The position numbers were made by a program, and so were the translations under genes. DNA of 64,000 nucleotides from Saccharospirillum sp. MSK14-1 (GTDB taxonomy: Bacteria > Pseudomonadota > Gammaproteobacteria > Pseudomonadales > Natronospirillaceae), in assembly GCF_003054965.1 (NCBI RefSeq), contig NZ_MIES01000033.1:310001-374000 (forward strand), read 5' to 3'. Position 1 is the first letter of the stretch. Each line of letters starts with the position of its first letter. Of this stretch, positions 53,554 to 61,817 are shown in pieces. The notes below the pieces were generated by a model that was given only the letters and a program-made list of their open reading frames with translations, was not told where the DNA came from and made no database searches.

Positions 53554-53936
53554 GCACGTGTCCTTGTGGTCGTCCGTTGTCGTATTCGCAATGCTGTGGC
53601 CGCTATCTCGACCAGGGCGCTACCGTGCCGGATTGTGAAACCTTAATGCGCAGTCGCTACACGGCCTTTGTTCGGCGCAACCATTCTTATTTGTTGGCGA
53701 GCTGGCATCCCAGCACCTGCCCGGATTTACAGCCCGCCGATTTGGAGGGCACGACCTGGCTGGGTCTGGACGTTTTGCGCAGCAAAACCGGTTTCAAAAA
53801 AGGGTACGTTGAGTTTCGGGCACGTTATCAAGACGACGAGAAAACCGAACACAGCCTGCATGAAATTTCCCGTTTTACCCATCACAAAAAACGCTGGGTA
53901 TATCTCGATGAAATTGAGGCCTGGCCGGGCGATTAA
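53550..53936 (+). CDS. ychJ: YchJ-like SEC-C motif protein (UPF0225)
   Basis: A 128-residue protein with an N-terminal SEC-C zinc-binding motif (CPCGRPLSYSQCCGRYL) and the YchJ domain (LMRSRYTAFVRRNHSYLLASW, WLGLDVL, EFRARYQ, HEISRF). Function unknown. Most members also have a second SEC-C motif, but here only the N-terminal one is present. Convergent with the GNAT gene, with a 4-base overlap of stops. Confidence 0.9.
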   Translation: MSTCPCGRPLSYSQCCGRYLDQGATVPDCETLMRSRYTAFVRRNHSYLLASWHPSTCPDLQPADLEGTTWLGLDVLRSKTGFKKGYVEFRARYQDDEKTEHSLHEISRFTHHKKRWVYLDEIEAWPGD

Positions 53937-54334
53937 TACGATCGTTGCATCAGGTTATTTGGTTCAGTGACCGCTTCAAAGCCATAGCGTTCGTACAGAC
54001 TCGAAGCGGTGCTGGTGGCGAGCATAAAGCGCCGCAATCCTTGCAGTCGTTCATCGGCCAATACCGCTTCTATCAGCTGCTGACCGAGTCCTTGGCGCTG
54101 TGCTTGCGGTACGATAAACACATCGGCGAGATAGGCAAAGTGAACCTGATCGGTGGTCACTCGCGCAAACCCAATTTGCTGACCGTCGCTGTACATTCCC
54201 CAGCACAATGAATGCGCAATGGCGCGTGCAACGCGTTCACGTTCAATGCCCGGGCTCCAGTAACTCTGCGTTAAAAAACCGTGGATCACATCCAGATCAA
54301 GACGGTTTTTATCGCTGCTGATTTCGACGGTCAC
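53933..54334 (-). CDS. GNAT-family N-acetyltransferase
   Basis: A 133-residue acetyltransferase. Motif A, the acetyl-CoA loop, is DVFIVPQAQRQGLGQQLIEAVL (key RQGLGQQLIEAVL), and the C-terminal LYERYGFEAV is typical. Substrate unknown. It is the last gene of a four-gene minus-strand unit; its ATG overlaps the preceding SDR stop by 4 bases. Confidence 0.9.
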   Translation of the reverse strand: MTVEISSDKNRLDLDVIHGFLTQSYWSPGIERERVARAIAHSLCWGMYSDGQQIGFARVTTDQVHFAYLADVFIVPQAQRQGLGQQLIEAVLADERLQGLRRFMLATSTASSLYERYGFEAVTEPNNLMQRSY

Positions 54335-55056
54335 GACAGTATCTCGCTCACCGATTTTAACTCGCCACTGCGAAAGGGTGAGTCGATCAGTTGCCGCACA
54401 GCGGTTGCAACGCGATTCGGATCGACCAGAGCACCTTGCTCCTTAAAGGCAATGAATTCTTCAACATCGGCAAAGTTATCGGCGTCACTGGAACGAATTT
54501 CAGCTTGCATCTGGGTGTCGATCAACCCTGGGCTGATGCTCAATGTCTGGATCGGATGATCGGCGTTTTGTTGCTCTTCAGCGATCGATTCCGCCAAACG
54601 TTCCAAGCCGGCTTTGGCCAGGCAATACAAGCTCCACCCGCCCATCCCCATTCGAGCGGCGCCGGATGAAATGACCGCCAGTGTTTTGCGGGCGGGTGAG
54701 TGCTGGAAATGTTGCTGAAATAATCCCGCTGCGGAAATATTCAGCGTCAGATTCACATCCAGACTCTGCCACCAATCGCGAGGCGCGCTGCTGGGCAGGG
54801 GGCCGATCGGGCCAATCTGGGCGGCGTTTAAAATCAGCACTACTTCGTCCCAATCCTGGCTGGCTTGGGCGCGGAATTCGGCGTCTATCACGTCAATGGC
54901 GCTTTCGCGTCGGCTGAAATCCGCATCGAAATGTGCCTCGCCAGACCCGGAGCGGGAGAACTCACGCACCGTCCAGCCCTGTTGCTGATATTGCTCAACC
55001 AACGCCGCACCCAGACCGCGGGAACCGCCGGTCATTAAACAGAGTTTGTCACTCAT
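54331..55056 (-). CDS. Short-chain dehydrogenase/reductase
   Basis: A 241-residue SDR. The cofactor motif is TGGSRGLGAALVEQY near the N-terminus, LILNAAQ replaces NNAG, and the catalytic set is S-x-n-Y-x-x-x-K with the Tyr-Lys pair in YCLAKAGLERL. Arg in REFSRSG suggests NADP. Similar proteins act on small carbonyls (sepiapterin-type SDRs); substrate unknown. ATGA overlaps join it to both neighbours. Confidence 0.88.
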   Translation of the reverse strand: MSDKLCLMTGGSRGLGAALVEQYQQQGWTVREFSRSGSGEAHFDADFSRRESAIDVIDAEFRAQASQDWDEVVLILNAAQIGPIGPLPSSAPRDWWQSLDVNLTLNISAAGLFQQHFQHSPARKTLAVISSGAARMGMGGWSLYCLAKAGLERLAESIAEEQQNADHPIQTLSISPGLIDTQMQAEIRSSDADNFADVEEFIAFKEQGALVDPNRVATAVRQLIDSPFRSGELKSVSEILS

Positions 55057-55625
55057 GATTGCTCTCCTATTGCTTTGCTCACCGCCTGTTGCAGTGGCGG
55101 CAGGATATCAGTTTCAAACCAGGGATGGCGTTTTAACCAGACGTTATTGCGCGGGCTGGGGTGGGGCAAAGCCTGGCGGTTATTATTCAGGCCAGCACGA
55201 ACCGCATGGGTTAAATCAGTGGCCTCAGGCCAGTGCCAGTTTAAGGCGTGACGGCCGATGATCAGTGTTAATTGCACTGAGGTCAGTTGCTCCAGCAGCG
55301 GTACTCGCCAGGTCGATGCGCACTCCGGTCGTGGCGGTGCATCGCCACTGGCAGCACGGCCAGGGTAGCAAAAACCCATGGGGATAATGGCAACCTGTGA
55401 TGGGTCGTAAAACTGTGTTTTGTCCAAGCCGAGCCAGGTTCGCAAGCGCTCACCACTGGCATCGAGAAACGGCTGACCCGCCTCATGCGCCCGAAGACCG
55501 GGAGCCTGGCCTGCAATCAGCAGGCGGGCCGTCGGATGGAACTGCACAATGGGACGGGGTTCGCGTGGTAATGCGGCCTGACACAACTGGCAGGCGCGGA
55601 CCCTGGCTATTAGATCATCGGACAT
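55053..55625 (-). CDS. Uracil-DNA glycosylase-superfamily protein
   Basis: A 190-residue protein of the UDG superfamily. The N-terminus has a C-x-x-C-type segment (RACQLCQ), then GQAPGLRAHEAGQPFLDASG (motif 1, key GQAPGLRAH), YPGRAASG-DAPPR, and LPHPSPRN-N as motif 2. It looks like family 4/5-type or a related Fe-S-less UDG-like protein; the lone visible cysteines at the N-terminus could be a partial cluster set. Not the canonical Ung. It lies 25 bases downstream of the hydrolase gene. Confidence 0.85.
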   Translation of the reverse strand: MSDDLIARVRACQLCQAALPREPRPIVQFHPTARLLIAGQAPGLRAHEAGQPFLDASGERLRTWLGLDKTQFYDPSQVAIIPMGFCYPGRAASGDAPPRPECASTWRVPLLEQLTSVQLTLIIGRHALNWHWPEATDLTHAVRAGLNNNRQALPHPSPRNNVWLKRHPWFETDILPPLQQAVSKAIGEQS

Positions 55626-55650
55626 GCGGCCATGATAACAAGGCTTGCCC

Positions 55651-56451
55651 CTAATCGGTCAGCAGTAAACCGACCAAGGCTTCAGGGGCGTCTTCCTGCA
55701 CCAGATGACCCGCGCCGGGAATCAGTTCGGGTGGAGGCAGGTGCAGTCGGCGGGCGAGTTCCTGGCCCTGCGCCGGCGGAATAAACGTATCTTCCGCCCC
55801 CCAGAGTAATCGAACCGGGCAGGGCGGGTGTTGATACAGCGGTTGCAGCTCTTCGATGGCCGCGCTGTTTGACTGCGCAATCCAGCGATAAAACGCCGCC
55901 TGTCCGGCGGCATCCTGCCACGGCTGAAAATACGTTTGGTGCGCTTCGGCGGATAAGGTGTGGTAGGCCGCACTTTGAATGTAGGCCTCAAACATGGCCT
56001 GGTGGGCGTAGCTGGGCAGGCCAGCGAAAACGGCTTCGTGCTCACGCACATGGGCAAAGAAAGGTGACCCGGAAGGCAGCACCGCCACCGCATCCAACAA
56101 GGTCAGCCGACCCAATTGTGCGCCTTCAACAAAGAGCGCACGCAACGCTGCGAGGCCGCCAAAATCGTGTGCCAGCACGTCAGGGTGGTCTAGTTGCCAA
56201 TGGTCGAGCAAGGCTTTCAGCAGGCGTCCCTGTGTTTGCGATGGAACCTCATGTGGCTTGTCGGACCTGCCGGAGCCTAAGAGGTCAAAGCAATACAATC
56301 GATACCGCCGCGCCAGGCTGGGCGCAATGCGTCGCCAAACCTGACTGGAAAAGGGAAAACCGTGCACCAGCACCAGCGCGGGTCCTGCGCCGAACGTGCC
56401 CCAGGCAATGGCATGACCTTCGAAATCGAAGCGATGATCCAGATTCAACAT
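55651..56451 (-). CDS. Alpha/beta hydrolase with Asp nucleophile
   Basis: A 266-residue alpha/beta-fold hydrolase. The oxyanion segment is LVHGFPFSSQVWR and the nucleophile elbow DVLAHDFGGLAALRAL has Asp in the G-x-D-x-G-like turn (HDFGG), as in epoxide hydrolases and haloalkane dehalogenases, rather than Ser. GSGRSDKP follows strand 5, and the acid and His parts are GAEDTFIP and GAGHLVQED. Substrate unknown. First gene of the minus-strand unit; its divergent promoter region holds three ACCATTAAA half-sites and an ABATE/CGNR regulator gene. Confidence 0.88.
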   Translation of the reverse strand: MLNLDHRFDFEGHAIAWGTFGAGPALVLVHGFPFSSQVWRRIAPSLARRYRLYCFDLLGSGRSDKPHEVPSQTQGRLLKALLDHWQLDHPDVLAHDFGGLAALRALFVEGAQLGRLTLLDAVAVLPSGSPFFAHVREHEAVFAGLPSYAHQAMFEAYIQSAAYHTLSAEAHQTYFQPWQDAAGQAAFYRWIAQSNSAAIEELQPLYQHPPCPVRLLWGAEDTFIPPAQGQELARRLHLPPPELIPGAGHLVQEDAPEALVGLLLTD

Positions 56452-56465
56452 GACGCTCTCCTGTA

Positions 56466-56519
56466 ACCATTAAATTCGTTTTAATGGTATTTGGCTCAAT
56501 AAAGATTGCAACCATTAAA
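56466..56519. promoter_or_regulatory. Operator-like cluster of ACCATTAAA half-sites
   Basis: ACCATTAAA (56466-56474) and TTTAATGGT (56480-56488) form a perfect 9-bp inverted repeat, and a third direct copy ACCATTAAA lies at 56511-56519. The cluster fills the 89-base gap between the divergent hydrolase and CGNR genes and is A+T-rich, so it likely holds both promoters. Confidence 0.65.
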
Positions 56520-56540
56520 TAAAATTTATAGGTTACAGAC

Positions 56541-57131
56541 ATGAATCACGCCTGGCAGATCCTAACGCCCTTCGGTGGGCATCGTTTTCTCGACTTCCTC
56601 AACAGCATCGATGAGGAAGACAAGCAGCGCTCGGCCAGTGCCTTACCCGATTGGCCTGCATTGTTGGATTGGGCGGTCCGGTTTGAGTTGATTGATCAGC
56701 GCGAAGCGGCCGACCTGAAGGCCTGGCCGGACAAGCGCGCGACGGCGGAATATCAGCGATTGCTGGCGTTACGTGAAACCGGCTATCGGGTTTTCAGTGC
56801 CAGAGCCGCTCAGCGTGAACCCGACTCCGGCGATCTGCATGAACTGGCACAGACGGCTGCAGCGGCCTTGTCCGCGTCCACGCTGGTGACCCAGGATGGA
56901 AAAGCGCTCAGTTGGCAGGTCGATAACAGCGTGCAAGGCAGTCTGATTGGCGTTCGACTGGGCCTTGATCTATTGGATTTACTGTCACAGAGCGATTTGT
57001 CCCGGTTAAAAGAATGCGGTCGCTGTACCGGTTTGTTCATTGATCATGGTCGGGGTCGCGGACGTCGCTGGTGCCGAATGCAAAGCTGTGGCAACCGGGA
57101 AAAGGTGGCGCGGCATCGGCAGGCGCGTTGA
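56541..57131 (+). CDS. ABATE-domain/CGNR zinc-finger regulator
   Basis: A 196-residue probable transcription regulator. The N-terminal stress-type ABATE domain (about 10-140; GHRFLDFLNSID, FSARAAQREP) is followed by the CGNR zinc finger (about 150-196): RLKECGRCTGLFIDHGRGRGRRWCRMQSCGNREKVARHR (key CGRC, WCRMQSCGNR). Such proteins bind DNA next to divergent enzyme genes. The divergent alpha/beta hydrolase unit and the half-site cluster in between suggest local control. The ligand is unknown. Confidence 0.88.
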   Translation: MNHAWQILTPFGGHRFLDFLNSIDEEDKQRSASALPDWPALLDWAVRFELIDQREAADLKAWPDKRATAEYQRLLALRETGYRVFSARAAQREPDSGDLHELAQTAAAALSASTLVTQDGKALSWQVDNSVQGSLIGVRLGLDLLDLLSQSDLSRLKECGRCTGLFIDHGRGRGRRWCRMQSCGNREKVARHRQAR

Positions 57132-57236
57132 TATCAAACCGGTCGGCGCGGAAAGCGCAGTTTCAGGCCTTGAAATAGTTGAGTAAAGCACTCAGGTATA
57201 GCGCCAATTAACGTCGCTTCACCTGCCGAGGTATGC

Positions 57237-58085
57237 ATGGAAACCAGCCTGAAAATCTCCACCGCTGCACGCGATTTTCTCAATCAGTTATTGGCGCGTC
57301 AGAAAGTGGAGGGCATGGCCGCGCGACTGTTTGTCAGCGACCCGGGCACACCGCGTGCGGAAACCTGTCTGGCCTATTGCCGTCCGGGTGAAGAACAGCC
57401 GACCGATACACGGCTGGAAGTCGGTGAAGGCTTGGTGTTATTTCTGGAAAAAGCCAGCCTGCCGTATCTGAAAGACTTGGAAATGGGCGTGCAGGATGAT
57501 GAGCGCGGCCAGCGGCTGACCATCAAAGCGCCGAACGCCAAAACCCCTGGCAGTGCGGGTGATACTCGAATTTTGCTGCGCGATTGCGCGGCGCGACAGG
57601 TGCCGTCCGGCGCCGCAACGACCTTGCCCGAAGGCGCCGAAGTGCGCATCACCCAATCACTCGGTGGCAGTTATACGCTGATTTACGGCGGCAACATGGT
57701 GCGCGTTGATGGCAGTGATGCCGACGCTCTGGGCCTGGAGCCCAACGGTTTGAGTTTTGATGCGCCAGCCGATGGTCGTATCAGTGAAGATCAGGTTTGG
57801 CAGGCGTTAGCGACGGTCTATGACCCGGAAATTCCAGTCGATATTGTCAACCTTGGTCTGGTCTATAAGCTCGATATCGATCAGGAAAAACACAGCGTTG
57901 CAGTGGAGATGACGCTGACCGCGCCAGGCTGTGGCATGGGCGATGTGCTGGTGGGTGATGTGAAATTCCGTCTGGCGCAGGTGCCGCATGTGCAGCAAAC
58001 CGATGTCGAGCTGGTGTTCGATCCGCCCTGGCAGCAGCATATGATGAGCGAAGAAGCCCGGCTGGAAACCGGGCTGTTTTTCTAA
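57237..58085 (+). CDS. Fusion of NfuA-type A-type domain with SufT
   Basis: A 282-residue cytoplasmic protein likely to act in Fe-S protein maturation. The first about 100 residues match the N-terminal, degenerate A-type domain of NfuA: FVSDPGTPRAETCLAYCRPG and LTIKAPNAKTP (residues about 32-50 and 94-104). The rest is SufT: LRDCAARQVPSGAATTLPEG, ITQSLGGSYT, MVRVDGSDADALG and the MIP18/DUF59 domain TVYDPEIPVDIVNLGLVYKL with the Cys in LTAPGCGMGD. The Nfu scaffold domain with its C-x-x-C is absent. The fused layout suggests direct client or carrier coupling to SufT. I do not know the fusion as a described protein. Confidence 0.85.
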   Translation: METSLKISTAARDFLNQLLARQKVEGMAARLFVSDPGTPRAETCLAYCRPGEEQPTDTRLEVGEGLVLFLEKASLPYLKDLEMGVQDDERGQRLTIKAPNAKTPGSAGDTRILLRDCAARQVPSGAATTLPEGAEVRITQSLGGSYTLIYGGNMVRVDGSDADALGLEPNGLSFDAPADGRISEDQVWQALATVYDPEIPVDIVNLGLVYKLDIDQEKHSVAVEMTLTAPGCGMGDVLVGDVKFRLAQVPHVQQTDVELVFDPPWQQHMMSEEARLETGLFF

Positions 58086-58116
58086 TTCGTGTGATCCACC
58101 GGGTGATGGATCTTTG

Positions 58117-58527
58117 TTACGAGCCCGGTTCAGTCAAAAATCCCAACGACTGAATGCCCGAACGCTGAACCGCGGCCATCGCTTTGGCGACATGCTCGTA
58201 GGCAACCGCGCGATCACCGCGCAAATGAATGGGGGGTTGCGGTTCCCGTGCCGCCGCCGCCGCCAGTCGACTTTCCAGTTCGTCGAAACTCACCGTTGTG
58301 CTGTTCCAGCTCAGCTCGCCACCCACACCGACCGAAATGGTGATGGTGTCGGGCGTCGGTTCGGTCGGGGTGTTGTCCGCTTCGGGTAAATCGAGATTCA
58401 CCGAATGGGTAATCACCGGGACGGTGATGATAAAGATGATCAGCAGCACCAACATGACGTCCACCAGGGGCGTCATGTTGATTTCGCTCATGACCTCGTC
58501 GTCTTGATTGCCGCCGCCAAAGGCCAT
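58117..58527 (-). CDS. exbD: ExbD, TonB-system energy transducer
   Basis: A 136-residue membrane protein. One N-terminal membrane helix (MLVLLIIFIITVPVIT), with the proton-path Asp in PLVDVML just before it, and a periplasmic domain. It works with ExbB and TonB to power outer-membrane receptors. It lies 1 base after exbB and ends the operon. Confidence 0.94.
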   Translation of the reverse strand: MAFGGGNQDDEVMSEINMTPLVDVMLVLLIIFIITVPVITHSVNLDLPEADNTPTEPTPDTITISVGVGGELSWNSTTVSFDELESRLAAAAAREPQPPIHLRGDRAVAYEHVAKAMAAVQRSGIQSLGFLTEPGS

Positions 58528-58528
58528 C

Positions 58529-59251
58529 TCAGTTCACTCCTCGTTTGCCGGTTTTGATCACCGTCGGTGTGCCGGTGATCAGATAGGCGTGCAACTGGCT
58601 GGCAAAACGATCCAGCCGGCCCAGAATGCCTTTGTTACCTCGCGTGATGGCGTTGTAACCCAGCACCGCCGGAATCGCGACAGCCAGACCAAAGGCGGTC
58701 ATGATCAGCGCTTCACCGACCGGGCCGGCGACTTTGTCGATGCTCGCCTGACCGGACACGCCAATACCAACCAGAGCGTGATAAATCCCCCAGACGGTTC
58801 CGAACAAACCGACGAAGGGCGCAGTGGAACCCACTGACGCCAGAATCGCCAGCCCGCGTTGCATACGCTCGCGGCTTTCATCCAGCGCGCTGCCGATGGC
58901 GGTGGTCAGCCATTCGGTCAGCGGTAACTGACTGTTGAGGTTATCGCCGTGGGTGCGGTGATAGTCGAGTGCGTCGCGGCCTTTGACCGCCAGCAGTCGA
59001 TACGGGTTTTGCGGCGTTGCCGGTTGCAGATGCTCAAGCGCTTCGTTGAAATCGTGCGCCTGCCAGAATGCATCCAGGGATTTCGCCTGGCGTCGCAGCC
59101 GCCACAGGTCGAGGCCACGGATCACAATCACCAACCAACTGGCCACGGACATTAACAACAGCAGGATGGCCACACCCTTGATGATGGCGTCGCCTTGCGT
59201 CCACAAAGCCTCCAGGCCGTAAGGATTGTCCAAGGGGGTTTCCTGTATCAC
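58529..59251 (-). CDS. exbB: ExbB, TonB-system proton channel
   Basis: A 240-residue integral membrane protein of the MotA/TolQ/ExbB family with helices at about 18-40 and in the C-terminal half (FVGLFGTVWGIYHALVGIG, ALIMTAFGLAVAIPAVLGYN). I place the start at GTG 59251 because GGAG lies 9 bases upstream, at the end of tonB, giving translational coupling. A longer upstream reading adds residues unlike ExbB. Confidence 0.9.
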   Translation of the reverse strand: MIQETPLDNPYGLEALWTQGDAIIKGVAILLLLMSVASWLVIVIRGLDLWRLRRQAKSLDAFWQAHDFNEALEHLQPATPQNPYRLLAVKGRDALDYHRTHGDNLNSQLPLTEWLTTAIGSALDESRERMQRGLAILASVGSTAPFVGLFGTVWGIYHALVGIGVSGQASIDKVAGPVGEALIMTAFGLAVAIPAVLGYNAITRGNKGILGRLDRFASQLHAYLITGTPTVIKTGKRGVN

Positions 59252-59258
59252 AGCGTGC

Positions 59259-60011
59259 TCACTCCAATTCGAAATTGATGGGTTGGCGGAACCAGTAGTC
59301 AATGGGTTCGCCGTTCTGTGTGGCTGGCACATAGCGCCAGCGCCGAACCGCATCCATGGCGGTTTCGTCGAGGCGGTCGTAGCCGCTGGACTCGAGCAGG
59401 CGAATGTCACCCACGCTGCCATCGGCGAGAATCAGTACGTCCAACACCACCTGACCTTCATGACCCAATCGGGCCGAGCGCCGAGGGTAGGCCGGTGACG
59501 GGTTGTCCAGATGAGCCGCATCGGAACGCGGTGCCACGATGGGCGCGCCTTCGGATTCGGCGTCCTCGGTATCCAGCTCAGCCAGTGCTTCATTGACGGG
59601 CTGCGTTGATGCCTCTTCGACTTCCGGCTCTGGCTCTGGAACGGGTTCCGGTTCTGGCTCAGGTTCTGGAATCGGTTCCGGTTCTGGCTCAGGTTCTGGA
59701 ATCGGTTCCGGTTCCGGAATGGATTCGGGTTCTGGCTCAGGTTCAGGAACGGGTTCCGGCTCCGGTTCTTCCACCGGCTCCGGTTCTGGCTCGGGTTCCG
59801 GTGGCGTGGTCGCGGCGGCCGGTGCCTGAACGGATTCAGCCGGGGGCACAGGAATCAGCATGCCGCTGACGGTTGGCGGTTCAACCACCAAGGATTCGGA
59901 CGGGCCGGCCAGGAATGCGGACGCCAAAACCGCCGCGTGTAACCCCATAACGAACAGGACGACAGCAATGTTCAGGCTGATGGTGCGCCAATGGTGAGTG
60001 CTGTCATTCAT
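59259..60011 (-). CDS. tonB: TonB with long Pro-Glu linker
   Basis: A 250-residue inner-membrane-anchored energy transducer. It has an N-terminal helix (about 12-33), a rigid linker of Pro-Glu repeats (about 71-130, e.g. [20 protein letters not shown]), and a C-terminal domain (about 160-250) with [42 protein letters not shown] and a final FELE. The linker DNA is an imperfect tandem array of 30-bp units. Its Fur-linked partner genes lie divergent at 60.2 kb. Confidence 0.94.
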   Translation of the reverse strand: MNDSTHHWRTISLNIAVVLFVMGLHAAVLASAFLAGPSESLVVEPPTVSGMLIPVPPAESVQAPAAATTPPEPEPEPEPVEEPEPEPVPEPEPEPESIPEPEPIPEPEPEPEPIPEPEPEPEPVPEPEPEVEEASTQPVNEALAELDTEDAESEGAPIVAPRSDAAHLDNPSPAYPRRSARLGHEGQVVLDVLILADGSVGDIRLLESSGYDRLDETAMDAVRRWRYVPATQNGEPIDYWFRQPINFELE

Positions 60012-60202
60012 CGTCAGTCGTTAATCGCTGTCTGTGGGTGATTGAAAGGGCTGGCTTGAACTCGACGCCATCAGCGTCGTTGACGAGCGAAGGCAAGTCC
60101 AGCGGGCGCCAAGCTTAAAGTTGCCAAGAACAACTATCAAGGGCGGTTGAGAGCCAATCTCAACTTTGAAGTCCGTTTACATGCGCATCCCGAAGAGTAG
60201 AA

Positions 60203-60221
60203 TGATAATAATTATTATTTG
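60203..60221. promoter_or_regulatory. Fur box between tonB and the sigma factor gene
   Basis: TGATAATAATTATTATTTG closely resembles the Fur consensus GATAATGATAATCATTATC. It lies 21 bases before the sigma factor GTG and about 190 bases before tonB. Iron repression of the FecI-type gene is very likely. Confidence 0.8.
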
Positions 60222-60241
60222 TAAATGTGAAGAGGTTGGAT

Positions 60242-60748
60242 GTGGACGCACTTTCCAGATCCGGAGTCGCCACCCTGTATCACCAACATCAGCCCTGGTT
60301 GTATCGCTGGCTGTGCCGCCGACTGGGCTGTGAGTTCGACGCGGCGGACCTCAGTCAGGACACCTATGTTCGACTGATGGTCGCGGGTCGGCTGCCAGAA
60401 CCGGATCGTGCCCGCGCCTTTCTGGCCCAGATTGCGCGCGGACTGGCGGTTGATATGCATCGCCGAAGAGCGTTGGAGCAGGCGTATCTGGAAGCATTGC
60501 GGTCGTTGCCAGAGCCTGTGGTGCCATCGGCTGAGCTGCAACACATGACTCTGCAAGTACTCACTCACCTCGATCAGGCGCTGGATACGTTGCCAGAAAA
60601 AGTGCGTCAGGCGTTTTTGCTGTCACGTTTTGAAGGACTGACCTACGCCCAGATTGCCGAGCGCCTGTCGGTGTCCGTCGCTTCAGTTCGGCATTATATG
60701 TTGAAGGCGGCGACCCTCTGTTTGATGACCTTTGAGACGGTGTCGTAA
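60242..60748 (+). CDS. FecI-like ECF sigma factor
   Basis: A 168-residue extracytoplasmic-function sigma factor of the iron-starvation group. Sigma region 2 (about 5-75) holds LSQDTYVRLMVAG; region 4 (about 110-165) holds LPEKVRQAFLLSRFEGLTYAQIAERLSVSVASVRHYM (key FEGLTYAQIAERLSVS). The GTG at 60242 has AGAGG 7 bases upstream; an earlier in-frame GTG (60227) lacks a ribosome site and overlaps the Fur box. The fecR-like start overlaps the stop by 1 base. Confidence 0.9.
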   Translation: MDALSRSGVATLYHQHQPWLYRWLCRRLGCEFDAADLSQDTYVRLMVAGRLPEPDRARAFLAQIARGLAVDMHRRRALEQAYLEALRSLPEPVVPSAELQHMTLQVLTHLDQALDTLPEKVRQAFLLSRFEGLTYAQIAERLSVSVASVRHYMLKAATLCLMTFETVS

Positions 60749-61740
60749 TGGCCGACACCCAAGTGCAACAACTGGCCGATCGTGCCGGCGTGTCCCAACC
60801 GGTGATGAATGAAGCGCTCGGTTGGCTGGTTCAGCTGTGGTCCAATGACAACGGCGCCCAAACCGATATCGATTTGCAGCGCTGGTTAGCGCGAGGCGCC
60901 GAACAGCAACGGGCCTGGCAGTGGGTGCATTCGGTTCATCAGCGCCTTGATGCGGTGGCGGATCCGGCGGCCGCACAAGGATTGCGAGCGGCGCACAAAG
61001 CAGCCGTTACCCGGCGCCAGGCGTTGCAGTTACTGAGCGTGTTGGGCGTCGGTTTGCTCGGTGGTTACGGCGTGAGCCAAAGTGATTGGAGCCGCCGTTA
61101 CCGAGCCGATATTCGCACCGCGACCGGAGAGATTCGCGCGCTGACGCTGCCCGATGGCAGTGCCTTAACGCTGAATACCGCTTCGGCGGTCAATCTGAAC
61201 TTTGATGCTGTGCAGCGTCAATTAGTCCTCCTGGGCGGCGAGATTCTGATTGAAACCGCAGCGGACCCTCAGCAACCCGTACGTCCCTTTGCGGTCACGA
61301 CCGAGCTGGCTCGTTTAGAACCATTGGGCACGCGCTTTGTGGTGCGACAAACCGATGACGGGCGCGGTCAGTTAACGGTGCTCGAGGGGGCGGTTCGGTT
61401 GCGGCCTTATCAGTCGTCTCAGGCTCAGGTAATTGATGCGGGTATGAGCGCTCATTACAGCGCTGAACGCATTGACGCTGTCGAACCCGCGCAACCCAGA
61501 GCCGCTTGGGCAGAAGGTCGGCTGGTTGTCGAACGTCAGCCACTGGGTCAGGTGCTCGACGAACTGAACCGCTATCGCTCCGGTGTCATTCAGTACTCGC
61601 CCGAGGTGGCGCAACTGAGGGTGTCCGGAACCTTCCCGGTCCGTCATACCGATCAAGCCTTGTCGATGCTGGAAAGTGCGTTGCCCATTGAGGTGAACAA
61701 CCGGCTGCCGTTTTGGGTGTCAGTGAAAAAAATTCGCTGA
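60748..61740 (+). CDS. FecR-like anti-sigma factor
   Basis: A 330-residue single-pass inner-membrane protein. The cytoplasmic N-terminus (about 1-85) carries the Trp-rich FecR motif (EALGWLVQLW), the membrane helix is at about 92-108 (LLSVLGVGLLGGYGV), and the periplasmic FecR domain follows (ATGEIRALTLPDGSALTLNT, LLGGEILIETA, PFAVTTELARLEPLGTRFVV). It senses the receptor's STN domain and modulates the sigma factor encoded 1 base upstream. Confidence 0.93.
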   Translation: MADTQVQQLADRAGVSQPVMNEALGWLVQLWSNDNGAQTDIDLQRWLARGAEQQRAWQWVHSVHQRLDAVADPAAAQGLRAAHKAAVTRRQALQLLSVLGVGLLGGYGVSQSDWSRRYRADIRTATGEIRALTLPDGSALTLNTASAVNLNFDAVQRQLVLLGGEILIETAADPQQPVRPFAVTTELARLEPLGTRFVVRQTDDGRGQLTVLEGAVRLRPYQSSQAQVIDAGMSAHYSAERIDAVEPAQPRAAWAEGRLVVERQPLGQVLDELNRYRSGVIQYSPEVAQLRVSGTFPVRHTDQALSMLESALPIEVNNRLPFWVSVKKIR

Positions 61741-61760
61741 TGGATTAGCACTTTTTTTAT

Positions 61761-61809
61761 CTCGTTCGGGAAACAGGAAAACACGTTGTTTTTCTCTACC
61801 CTGAACGAG
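61761..61809 (+). promoter_or_regulatory. Complementary arms covering the receptor ribosome site
   Basis: CTCGTTC (61761-61767) can pair with GAACGAG (61803-61809). The right arm overlaps the GAGG ribosome site of the receptor gene. A CTTTTTTTATC run lies before the left arm. The stem could reduce translation. Confidence 0.35.
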
Positions 61810-61817
61810 GAATTACC

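Noticed and set aside
59539-59869. Plus-strand Gly-Ser-rich open frames opposite tonB
   Set aside because: They are the antisense of the Pro-Glu repeat codons, with no ribosome site.
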